The notes under the pieces are model-generated. The model was not told where the DNA came from. It was given only the letters and a program-made list of their open reading frames with translations, and did not search any database. Shown here piece after piece: positions 18,728-26,241 of a stretch of 64,000 bases of DNA. Both the position numbers and the translations under genes were made by a program. Each line of letters begins with the position of its first letter. The first letter of the stretch is position 1. Origin of the DNA: Planctomycetota bacterium (GTDB taxonomy: Bacteria; Planctomycetota; PUPC01; JACPCR01); NCBI GenBank assembly GCA_027625095.1, contig JAQBXN010000003.1, forward strand, positions 102,617 to 166,616, in the 5' to 3' direction.

Positions 18728-18797
18728 GCGTTCCCATCGTCGCCACAATCTGAATCCGTCTGTGGTCCCCTCAGGACAAAGTACCTAATCATCAAAA

Positions 18798-19136
18798 ATG
18801 CTTCGCCGTTCCCACACCGCTGTCCTTGAGAAAAACGCCACCTTTACCGAATCCTTCTGTACCGAGCCCTACGAGGTGGCATGGGCAGGTGAGGGGCGTT
18901 GGTTCCTTCGCATTCTGGAATTCGAAGGCGAAGACTCTGCCCTGGATGCTTCGGTTCAAGTCTCTCCTGACGGCCTCCACTGGTGTGAAGAAGGCTCAGA
19001 TTTCGTCACAATGAGCGAACCAGGTCTGTACTCGATATCGGTCAAAGAATTCGGTCATTGGCTGCGAATGTCCTGCCAATTGAAAGGTTCGCACCCCAAG
19101 ATCAAAGTAATGATCTACCTCGCACTGAAGGAATAG
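18798..19136 (+). CDS. Small protein of unknown function
   Basis: A 112-residue protein with beta-strand-like content (GEGRWFLRILEFEG, SVQVSPDGLHWCEEG, PGLYSISVKEFGHWLRMSCQLKG). The phrase VQVSPDGLHW resembles discoidin or carbohydrate-binding loops, but no family is recognised. It sits six bases before the first PhyH gene and is probably co-transcribed with it. The start ATG at 18798 is the first one available after a 70-base gap. Confidence 0.6.
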   Translation: MLRRSHTAVLEKNATFTESFCTEPYEVAWAGEGRWFLRILEFEGEDSALDASVQVSPDGLHWCEEGSDFVTMSEPGLYSISVKEFGHWLRMSCQLKGSHPKIKVMIYLALKE

Positions 19137-19142
19137 AAAAAA

Positions 19143-19862
19143 ATGGAATCCAAAGATTTTTTTAAGGAGAACGGCTACTACATTTCTCGCGAACTCTTTT
19201 CTAAAGATGAAGTGGCTGAAATTCGAGAGCATTTCATGGAAATGAGAAAGGAAGGCCCAAAGCCCGGCGACATGGGAGGTGACGCGGCCAAAGGCGACAA
19301 AGATCCGCTCAATCTATTCCCACGATTCATCAATATGCATAAGTGGGACAAGAAAACTGACCGTTGGCGAAGTGATCCCAGACTTACGAAAACCGCCGCC
19401 GACCTTGTCAGTGATCAGGTCAAGCTCTGCCAGACTATGCTGTATTTCAAACCCCCTGGAGCGAGAGGACAGGGCCTGCATCAGGACAATCAATACATCC
19501 GGCAGTTTCCCATTATTGCCGCGTGGATTGCCCTCGACCGCTGTGATGCTTCCAACGGCCAGATGGTGGTCGTACCGGGTTCAAATAAGTTGGGCATCCT
19601 CCAAACAGAGAAAGCAGCGCCGGAACGCTCCTTCACCGGCGGCCAGACCAAGATGCCCGAAGGCGCCAATGAGGTGGGCCTGGAAATGGAAGAGGGCGAC
19701 GTGCTCTTCTTTGGTGGCTTCACCATCCACGGCTCGTATCCAAATGAGACCAAAGATCGATTCAGGCGCGCCTTCATCGTGCATTACTTTGCGGAGAACA
19801 CCGAAACGCTCAAAGAAGATCCGCTAACATCGATGTCCGGTGTGAAACCTGAAAAACCATAA
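19143..19862 (+). CDS. Phytanoyl-CoA dioxygenase family (PhyH) protein
   Basis: A 239-residue Fe(II)/2-oxoglutarate dioxygenase on the double-stranded beta-helix fold. The metal facial triad is seen as His113 and Asp115 (LHQDNQYI) and His196 (FTIHGSYPNE), with a downstream Arg (RFRRAF, about 208) that would bind 2-oxoglutarate. The start has TTTKENGYYISRELFS-type N-terminal helices normal for the family. The substrate is unknown; PhyH enzymes hydroxylate many small molecules. It follows the 112-residue protein by six bases and precedes a second PhyH gene at 19904. Confidence 0.88.
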   Translation: MESKDFFKENGYYISRELFSKDEVAEIREHFMEMRKEGPKPGDMGGDAAKGDKDPLNLFPRFINMHKWDKKTDRWRSDPRLTKTAADLVSDQVKLCQTMLYFKPPGARGQGLHQDNQYIRQFPIIAAWIALDRCDASNGQMVVVPGSNKLGILQTEKAAPERSFTGGQTKMPEGANEVGLEMEEGDVLFFGGFTIHGSYPNETKDRFRRAFIVHYFAENTETLKEDPLTSMSGVKPEKP

Positions 19863-19903
19863 CTGACACTGGCAGATTCTGACTACCCTCGAGCTCGAAC
19901 ATC

Positions 19904-20659
19904 ATGCTGACACCTGACCAGATCGATTACTATCACCAGAACGGCTATGTCACTCCTGACTATCGGGTACCGAATGAAATCCTTGATGACATACGATTCA
20001 CCCATGATCGATTCATCGAAAAATATCCGCAGTTCGTCGATTACTGCCCGGCCTCACTTGCTTACGACACCGCCTTTCTGAACTTCGCCCGAATTCCTGA
20101 AATCCTCGATATGGTTGCCCAACTCATCGGGGACGACATCGCACTCTGGAATTCAAGTTTCTTCGCGAAGCCTGCGAAGGTCGGAACCAAGACGCCCTGG
20201 CATCAGGACGGCGAATACTGGCCCATCCGGCCGCTCGCTACCTGCACGGTCTGGATTGCCGTAGATGCCTCGAAACCGGAGAACGGTTGCTTGCGCGTCA
20301 TCCCCGGCTCACACCAATCGAAACGGCTGGCAGAACATCAAGAGAATACCGCCCCGGGTCTGGCCTTGTCGCTGGAGCTCAAGAAATCAGAGTTCAATGA
20401 GAACGATGCCCACGACATCATCCTCGAACCCGGTCAGATATCTCTTCATGACGTGTTTCTGTTTCATGGATCCGAGGCCAATCATTCTGAAAACTCCCGC
20501 AGAGGCATGACCCTTCGTTACATGCCCACCACGTCGGTCTACGATCGTGAGATTGGTAAGGCGCGCGGCGAAGGCCGACTGAACATGGGGGAGCGAACTC
20601 TCTACCTGGTAAGAGGCAAGGATGCATCCGGCAAGAACGATTTCAGGGTTCGGTATTAA
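19904..20659 (+). CDS. Phytanoyl-CoA dioxygenase family (PhyH) protein
   Basis: A 251-residue Fe(II)/2-oxoglutarate dioxygenase. The metal ligands are His100 and Asp102 (PWHQDGEYW) and His188 (LFHGSEANHS), with Arg near 199-200 as the likely co-substrate anchor. It differs strongly from the upstream PhyH gene (GTKTPWHQDGEYWPIRP is the classic motif), so the two are distinct subfamilies, not a recent duplication. They are separated by 41 bases and may form one transcript. The substrate is unknown. Confidence 0.88.
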   Translation: MLTPDQIDYYHQNGYVTPDYRVPNEILDDIRFTHDRFIEKYPQFVDYCPASLAYDTAFLNFARIPEILDMVAQLIGDDIALWNSSFFAKPAKVGTKTPWHQDGEYWPIRPLATCTVWIAVDASKPENGCLRVIPGSHQSKRLAEHQENTAPGLALSLELKKSEFNENDAHDIILEPGQISLHDVFLFHGSEANHSENSRRGMTLRYMPTTSVYDREIGKARGEGRLNMGERTLYLVRGKDASGKNDFRVRY

Positions 20660-20694
20660 TCTGCCTGATGTTTTACAGCTCATTCGCATGAATT

Positions 20695-21684
20695 TCATTC
20701 GGAATGCTGAAACTCATTCATCCGAATTTCTCTGCCCGTCTCACCGGACCTCTCCACTGCCTCGCAGATGGAAATCACTTCGCGCCCGTAGTTGCCGGAG
20801 GTCAGCGTCTCCCCATCCGTTTCGATGGCCTGAACAAAGTCCTTCCACATTTCGATATGCGGTCGTCTCTGGGCAAGTTCGATCAGACCTGATTCACTGC
20901 CGTTGCAGAGTGAGAGGGTGTTGGATTCCAGATGGATGCTCCCCTTGCTGCCGGTAAGAAGGGATTCGAATCGTTCGACACCGTTTCGATAGCCTATGTG
21001 CAGGATGTTGGCATAGAGGCCGTTTTCAAATTCCACAATGGCGATGCCGCTGTCTGCCGCAGAGTACGAGAAAATTTCGTTGGAGACTTTCCCTTTCACC
21101 GAAACCACGTGGCTGCCGACCAGCCTGAGTAGCCGATCCACCTGGTGCGGTGCATTCATCCACCACATGCCGCCTCCGCATTCTTTTGCAAGAAACCAGG
21201 GAGGACGCTCCCCAATATGGAACGGCTTGATCCAGGTCTCAGCGCACATCACGAGATGGCCTATTTCTCCCGCCTCGATACGTCGCCTGGCTTCTATGAT
21301 CTGGGAGGAATAACTGTGATGATGACCTACCGTGACTTTGACGCCTGCTCTGGATGCGGCATCGATGATCTGGTCGCATTCTTTCACATTCAGCGCCATC
21401 GGCTTTTCAATCAACAGATGCTTCCCAGCCTCGATGGCCTGGAGAGACACTGGAAGATGAAGATGGTGCGGCAGGCAAATGGCTGCGCAGTGGACGTCTT
21501 TCCTGCCCAGTATTTCTTCGATGCTGTCAAAAATGTCGCAATCGAACCTTTCCTTCAGCTCTGGATGTTTTTCTCTGTTTAGTTCAGCGATTCCTATTAA
21601 ATTCAGTTCTGGCATTTCGTTCGCGGCGCTTGCATGGGCGCCAACGATTCTTCCTCCGCCTAGAACAGCGACACCATATTTCAT
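20695..21684 (-). CDS. Gfo/Idh/MocA family oxidoreductase
   Basis: A 329-residue NAD(P)-dependent dehydrogenase. The N-terminal Rossmann motif is VAVLGGGRIVGAH and the EKPMALNVKE segment (about residue 95) is the signature of the family, whose Lys takes part in catalysis. The C-terminal alpha/beta domain carries GGGMWWMNAPHQVDRLLRLVG. It would oxidise a sugar, inositol or a related alcohol. It is convergent with the upstream PhyH gene (36 bases apart) and divergent from mtnA. A second family member lies at 62901. Confidence 0.9.
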   Translation of the reverse strand: MKYGVAVLGGGRIVGAHASAANEMPELNLIGIAELNREKHPELKERFDCDIFDSIEEILGRKDVHCAAICLPHHLHLPVSLQAIEAGKHLLIEKPMALNVKECDQIIDAASRAGVKVTVGHHHSYSSQIIEARRRIEAGEIGHLVMCAETWIKPFHIGERPPWFLAKECGGGMWWMNAPHQVDRLLRLVGSHVVSVKGKVSNEIFSYSAADSGIAIVEFENGLYANILHIGYRNGVERFESLLTGSKGSIHLESNTLSLCNGSESGLIELAQRRPHIEMWKDFVQAIETDGETLTSGNYGREVISICEAVERSGETGREIRMNEFQHSE

Positions 21685-21786
21685 TGAAGATCCTCAAGGT
21701 AAAAAGAGGGCGAATCCTAGCGTAATCTGCGATGCCGACCAAGGCGAAGATTCAGTTAATGTTCCTCGTATTGCTTCAACCCTTAC

Positions 21787-21816
21787 TTGAAATCTTCAGG
21801 ATTGAAGTTTTATACA
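21787..21816 (+). promoter_or_regulatory. Likely promoter for mtnA
   Basis: TTGAAA (21787-21792) and TATACA (21811-21816) are separated by 18 bases and lie about 40 bases before the ATG at 21858. That supports the short start for mtnA rather than the upstream in-frame methionine at 21732, which would be untranscribed. Confidence 0.5.
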
Positions 21817-21857
21817 ATCTCTTTCAGATAAAGATTCCAAAACTCAGAGAGCGAACA

Positions 21858-22913
21858 ATGCCAGCTACCATTGAATGGGCAGGAGGGATTGGTGGTCATG
21901 TCCGGATGATAGACCAGACTAAACTGCCAACTGAACTGGAGATTATTGACTGCAAGACAATCGAGGAAATTTGGGACGCCATCAAACAGCTTAAAGTTCG
22001 CGGCGCTCCCGCTATTGGCATTGCTGCAGGGATGGGAGTGGTCGTAGGTATCAAAGATTCAGCGGCACAGGATTTCGAATCTTTCGAGAAGGAGGTGCAT
22101 CAGGCGAGCGACTATCTGGCCACCTCCCGGCCTACCGCCGTGAATCTGTTCTGGGCGCTAGAACGCATGAAAAGAGTTGCGGCCGCATCTTCAGAGTTGC
22201 AGATACCTGAAATCAAAGAGCGGTTGCTGAAGGAGGCCATCGATATCCTTGAAGAGGATAAACGGCTTTGCAGGCGCATCGGCGAGGCGGGTGCGGCATT
22301 GCTTGCAGATGGACAGGGCGTTCTTACTCACTGCAATGCGGGTGGGCTGGCGACGGGCGAATACGGCACAGCGCTGGCGGTCATCTTCATGGCTCACGAG
22401 CAGGGCAAGAAACTGAAAGTTTACGCCGATGAGACCCGCCCTCTCCTGCAAGGCGCTCGCCTGACATCCTGGGAGCTCATGCAGGCGGGTGTTGATTGTA
22501 CCCTTATCTGCGACAGCGCGGCCGCGGAGGTGATGAAGGAAGGCCGGGTCCAGGCGGTCGTTGTCGGGGCGGACCGCATTGCGGCAAACGGGGATGTGGC
22601 CAACAAGATTGGCACTTACATGCTTTCCATCCTCGCCAAAGAACACGACATTCCTTTCTATGTGGCCGCGCCGCATTCCACCTTTGACCTGAACATTGCG
22701 AGCGGCGATGACATCCCGATCGAAGAGCGCCCTTCTGAAGAAATCACCGAAGGCTTCGGTCGGCGAACTGCCCCGGAGGGTGTCAAGACTTACAGTCCTG
22801 CGTTTGATGTGACGCCCGCCAAATACATCAAGGCCATCATTACAGACAGGGGCGTGCTGTATCCGCCTTATGAAGAAAAGATTAGAAGGGTGATTGGCGC
22901 TGCTCAGGAATAA
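21858..22913 (+). CDS. mtnA: S-methyl-5-thioribose-1-phosphate isomerase
   Basis: Methionine-salvage enzyme of 351 residues (family normal length about 350) that isomerises methylthioribose-1-phosphate to methylthioribulose-1-phosphate. The catalytic Cys lies in LTHCNAGGLATGEYGTAL (Cys159) and the catalytic Asp in VVGADRIAANGDVANKIGTY (Asp239). DETRPLLQGARLTSWEL and KVRGAPAIGIAAG are further signatures. The open frame reaches 21732, but the first 42 residues are unlike the family and precede a good promoter, so I start at the ATG at 21858. Its last 32 bases overlap the convergent HEAT/DUF3179 gene. No other salvage genes are present. Confidence 0.95.
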   Translation: MPATIEWAGGIGGHVRMIDQTKLPTELEIIDCKTIEEIWDAIKQLKVRGAPAIGIAAGMGVVVGIKDSAAQDFESFEKEVHQASDYLATSRPTAVNLFWALERMKRVAAASSELQIPEIKERLLKEAIDILEEDKRLCRRIGEAGAALLADGQGVLTHCNAGGLATGEYGTALAVIFMAHEQGKKLKVYADETRPLLQGARLTSWELMQAGVDCTLICDSAAAEVMKEGRVQAVVVGADRIAANGDVANKIGTYMLSILAKEHDIPFYVAAPHSTFDLNIASGDDIPIEERPSEEITEGFGRRTAPEGVKTYSPAFDVTPAKYIKAIITDRGVLYPPYEEKIRRVIGAAQE

Positions 22914-24447
22914 TGGAAGGGGGATGGGGGGAGGCCACCTTGGCTCCTTCCCAAATCTCTGTTTCCGGGAAATATGCGTGCCAGACAAACCAGTAAGTTG
23001 GCACAAGGGGCAGGAGCTTGCCTTTGGCGGACCGTGCGATGAGCAACCGGTTCGGTGCATCCCACTGCACCAGGACCTCCTGACCATCAAGTTTGTCTTG
23101 GATCACCCCCCCAGCCCCTGCAAGGGCGGAGACAGGATAGACGCGGGAGAGGCCATCCTGCTTGAAGCCAAGGACGAGCTCCTTGGGCGGAAGTCTATTC
23201 TCTTTATCTTCGTGGTCCAGGGGCGAGAAGTGCCTATCACGTTCGTACTCACCCGGGTAGAGAGGCATCAGGTAGCGAGAGGAGTAGATGCCGGTCCGGT
23301 ATGAATCCGGGGAGAGGGTGTCTGTAGTGGGGTATCGTTTCAGCCAGGCTCTCCAGGTACACTGCACCACTGGAATTCTTTCAAGTTGTTTCCCTTTGCG
23401 AGGACCGGCGGTGCATGTGCCGTCAAGGGGATTCCAGAACGACTCGGTCTGTTTGTCGTAAGGCACAAGTGAACCATTCCGCAGGAACCCAGATACGCCG
23501 AAAGAATACTTCGCACCGTCAAGATCCGCATAATACGCGGCGGCAAATTCACCGAGCGGGCAAGAGAACAGAACGCAGTCGCGACCTTCAAGCGTAAAGT
23601 TTACCACCTGGTGGTAACTGAGAATTTTATGAATGAATGATTTCGGTATGCCCGGCCCTGCGATTCCATAAATTCTGGTATCTCCATCGGCCAGGCGATC
23701 GAAAAGTGCCTTACTGCCAGACTTCACCCAGACAGGTTGGGTAATCGCGGGAATGTTATCTTGAGCAGTGCCGAAAACGCCTTTGTAAAAATGCCGGTTC
23801 GAAAGTTCCTCCGTGGAAAAAAGGAACATCGAACCCTCCGGCCTGAGATCGACAGGGAGTGGCGGAAGGCTGGGCTGAGCGCGCCACCATTTCTCCCAGG
23901 CCGGTCGATTGGTTGCGTAGCCCTGCCCCGTGAGTCGTGAGAGGGAAAGCCCCGCAAAAAAACGGAGGAACGGGTAGTCGCCATCCAGGGTCTTCATCAG
24001 AATCGGCCCTGCCCTCAAGTCCCCAAGCCGGCCCAGAGCGAGTGCCGCGGCCTGCCGGACAATGCGCGGCTCATTATCCGTTTCCAGCCTTGCAATGATC
24101 GAATCTACAACGCTTCTATCGCGGATCTCTCCCATGGCATGCAGAGCCATAGCGCGGGTGACATGGGCTTCACTTTCCAGGCACTTCAGGAGAAAAGGCA
24201 GTGAATGGGGCCCCTGCCGGATGAGCAGCACTTCCGCGTTCATTCGCTGATCCATCGTGCCTTTTCGAAAATACCATTGATGATACACCGTCTGTAATGG
24301 TACGAATCCCTGGCTGAACGCCAGAAGTGAACCGAAAAGACTTAAGAGCAGTAGCTCCCGCCTTCGAGAAGAACGCTGCTCCAAACTGAAAAGTGCAGTT
24401 CCAGAATAATTTGTGGTCATGTCCATCCTGTCGACGTTGCCAAGCAT
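22882..24447 (-). CDS. Membrane-anchored HEAT-repeat/DUF3179 protein
   Basis: A 521-residue protein with an N-terminal membrane anchor (about 33-50, ELLLLSLFGSLLAFSQGF). HEAT-like helical repeats follow (VTRAMALHAMGEIRDRSVVDSIIARLETDNEPRIVRQAAALALGRLGDLRAGPIL, about 90-150), and then a C-terminal DUF3179 domain (from about 200 to the end). The latter carries the typical stretches FDRLADGDTRIYGIAG, FWNPLDGTCTAGPRKG and VYPVSALAGAGGVIQDKLDGQEVLVQWD. DUF3179 is of unknown function. The start could be any of three methionines (24447, 24426, 24420). It converges on mtnA with a 32-base overlap of coding regions. The enzyme or partner it serves is unknown. Confidence 0.85.
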   Translation of the reverse strand: MLGNVDRMDMTTNYSGTALFSLEQRSSRRRELLLLSLFGSLLAFSQGFVPLQTVYHQWYFRKGTMDQRMNAEVLLIRQGPHSLPFLLKCLESEAHVTRAMALHAMGEIRDRSVVDSIIARLETDNEPRIVRQAAALALGRLGDLRAGPILMKTLDGDYPFLRFFAGLSLSRLTGQGYATNRPAWEKWWRAQPSLPPLPVDLRPEGSMFLFSTEELSNRHFYKGVFGTAQDNIPAITQPVWVKSGSKALFDRLADGDTRIYGIAGPGIPKSFIHKILSYHQVVNFTLEGRDCVLFSCPLGEFAAAYYADLDGAKYSFGVSGFLRNGSLVPYDKQTESFWNPLDGTCTAGPRKGKQLERIPVVQCTWRAWLKRYPTTDTLSPDSYRTGIYSSRYLMPLYPGEYERDRHFSPLDHEDKENRLPPKELVLGFKQDGLSRVYPVSALAGAGGVIQDKLDGQEVLVQWDAPNRLLIARSAKGKLLPLVPTYWFVWHAYFPETEIWEGAKVASPHPPSIIPEQRQSPF

Positions 24448-24568
24448 CCGTTACATTCGGCGAAGTATAGAGTTCAGTCCATTGGCCACAAGACCCAAAT
24501 TGAATAGCCGGGAGAAAACTCTTTAATCTCCGTCCCCCCAGAGAACACCACGATAAAGGAGGTCAGCC

Positions 24569-25246
24569 ATCAAAGCTTTAAGATCATTTCTCACACTCGC
24601 TTTTTTACTATCCCTTACCACTCCGCTCTTTGCGTTATCAGAAAAGGAACAGGATGAGATCCGGGAGTCGCTGAAGGATTTCAACAAGGTCATTACCGAG
24701 TGGAACTGCACCGGCCAACTCATGGACCGCAGTCTTAAGCGCAATGAGCAATTCTGGCAGGAGAATGTGAAGTGGAATTGGAAACTGGGCGAAGATGAAG
24801 TAGCCGTCACCGCAATATTTGAAAACAGCAAGTTTTTCAAATCCGGCTCAATGACTTACGACCTGGTCAAAAAGCAGTACGTATTCACTGCGATCAATCT
24901 TAAGGACCAGAAGGAAGTCTACCGCGGCGAAAAAGTTGAGAACAAATATTTGCTCAAGCAAGAGCGCGGACGTGATTCACTGCAATTCACTTTGCTCCAC
25001 TACAACCGCTACCTGTGGAACAAGGCCGTCGGCTCACGGAAGGTCTGCGATGTCGGATGCACCCTACCGGGCGGTTTCGCACGAGAAGACACCGGCCCGA
25101 AATGCGTCGTCACCCAGGGTCTTGGTACTGGTACTGTCGAACATGAGGGCAAGAAATACTACATCTGCTGCTCCGGCTGCCAGGACGCTTTTAATAAGAA
25201 TCCGGCCAAGTACGTGGCTGAGTTTAATGCGAAACAAGAGAAATAA
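24569..25246 (+). CDS. Secreted protein with C-terminal Cys-rich YHS/TRASH-like domain, apparent ATC start
   Basis: No ATG, GTG or TTG gives the full protein. The first ATG in frame is 24722, 51 codons too late. The ATC at 24569 follows a perfect AAAGGAGGT (24555-24563, spacing 5) and would give KALRSFLTLAFLLSLTTPLFALS, a classic signal peptide, after the initiator. An in-frame TAA lies at 24554, so no upstream start is possible. The mature part is hydrophilic. The C-terminal 60 residues contain Cys-rich CDVGC and KYYICCSGCQDAFNKNPAKYVAEF, the YHS-like ICCSGC...F motif that binds metal. The total is 225 residues. The biochemical role is unknown; metal handling is inferred. Confidence 0.7.
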   Translation: MKALRSFLTLAFLLSLTTPLFALSEKEQDEIRESLKDFNKVITEWNCTGQLMDRSLKRNEQFWQENVKWNWKLGEDEVAVTAIFENSKFFKSGSMTYDLVKKQYVFTAINLKDQKEVYRGEKVENKYLLKQERGRDSLQFTLLHYNRYLWNKAVGSRKVCDVGCTLPGGFAREDTGPKCVVTQGLGTGTVEHEGKKYYICCSGCQDAFNKNPAKYVAEFNAKQEK

Positions 25247-25271
25247 TTCTGTATCCGAAATTGAAGAGTTG

Positions 25272-25307
25272 ACCGCTGCTGATTCTATTTCAGCAGCGGT
25301 TTTTTTA
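25272..25307 (+). terminator. Intrinsic terminator
   Basis: An 11-bp stem (25272-25282 with 25290-25300, ACCGCTGCTGA / TCAGCAGCGGT) followed by six to seven T residues. It ends the Cys-rich secreted protein gene that stops at 25246 and precedes the promoter of the outer-membrane gene. Confidence 0.88.
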
Positions 25308-25342
25308 TGTCAGGCCATTCGGCGTAGGCAGCTTGGCCATCC

Positions 25343-25370
25343 TTGACTAGATCTTCGATTCTGGTACAAA
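25343..25370 (+). promoter_or_regulatory. Likely promoter for the outer-membrane barrel gene
   Basis: TTGACT (25343-25348) and TACAAA (25365-25370) with a 16-base spacer, about 50 bases before the ATG at 25419 and just after the preceding terminator. Confidence 0.4.
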
Positions 25371-25418
25371 CCTGTCTCGACAGTGCGGTTTAAATTTACG
25401 AAATTCTGGAGAATTCCG

Positions 25419-26156
25419 ATGACACGCATTTTTGCGCTCTCACTAGTCCCAGTTCTCACTCTTCTTACAACCTGCAGCGCATTCGAAACAACTATCGGAG
25501 GGGTCTATCTGGATCTCAGCCTCTCCGGAAACGTCCAATCCAACGGCACGAGCATCGATGTTGAAAATACCCTGGGCGTTAAAGGCGACACCACTGTCGG
25601 CGGCTTTCTGCGGATGGACGGGGAGAAGCACCATCTCTGGTTCCGGTATATGAGCATGGATTACCGTGGGGACACAAACCTTGCTGTGCCCATTCAATTT
25701 CAAGGACAGCTGTTCATCGCCAACACCCGCGTGACCAGCGCCTTTGAGTATGACCACTTTGAACTGCAGTACCACTACGATCTATTCAATCGCGCTCGAT
25801 TCAGCATCTCACCGCTGTTCAAAGTGGATCTTTACGATGCGAAGGTCCAGATTCAGGACTCCACAAACAACCTGAATGAAAGGTACAGCCAGAACATCCC
25901 CGTTCCAACGCTGGGCCTGAATGTTCGATTTGATCCGAACGAGTATTTCCATCTGTACGGCCAGGTAAACGGTATCGCGTACGATGATAACTCGTTCGTC
26001 GAATATCAGGCCGTCCTGGGCGTTACTCCTCTTCAATATATCAGCCTGGAGGTCGGCTATTTGAAGAGGTCCATCAAATATGATGACACCTCCGACATCA
26101 TCGATATCGAAGAGGATGGATGGTTCGCAGGCGTGGCATTTACTTATGCCTTTTAG
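25419..26156 (+). CDS. Outer-membrane beta-barrel protein
   Basis: A 245-residue protein starting with a signal peptide (MTRIFALSLVPVLTLLTTCSAF, cleaved near Ala-Phe). The mature part is alternating-residue beta strands with aromatic ends: YLDLSLSG, FRYMSMDYRG, FELQYHYDL, YFHLYGQVNGIAY, YISLEVGYLKRSIKYD and GWFAGVAFTYAF. The last residue is Phe, the usual C-terminal signature of outer-membrane barrel proteins. It resembles OmpA-like eight- or ten-stranded barrels. The start at 25419 is preferred over the upstream GTG at 25383 because it gives the signal peptide and has GGAG at 25408. Function is unknown. Confidence 0.82.
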   Translation: MTRIFALSLVPVLTLLTTCSAFETTIGGVYLDLSLSGNVQSNGTSIDVENTLGVKGDTTVGGFLRMDGEKHHLWFRYMSMDYRGDTNLAVPIQFQGQLFIANTRVTSAFEYDHFELQYHYDLFNRARFSISPLFKVDLYDAKVQIQDSTNNLNERYSQNIPVPTLGLNVRFDPNEYFHLYGQVNGIAYDDNSFVEYQAVLGVTPLQYISLEVGYLKRSIKYDDTSDIIDIEEDGWFAGVAFTYAF

Positions 26157-26241
26157 GTTGCAGCAAAGGATTTCAACCTGCGAGAGTGAACTTCAGTCGC
26201 CGCAAAAGGCAGATTGCAAATCTGCCCCGGATCTTCGCCAT

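Noticed and set aside
21732..21857. N-terminal extension of MtnA
   Set aside because: It contains the promoter and no family similarity, whereas the start at 21858 gives the standard length.
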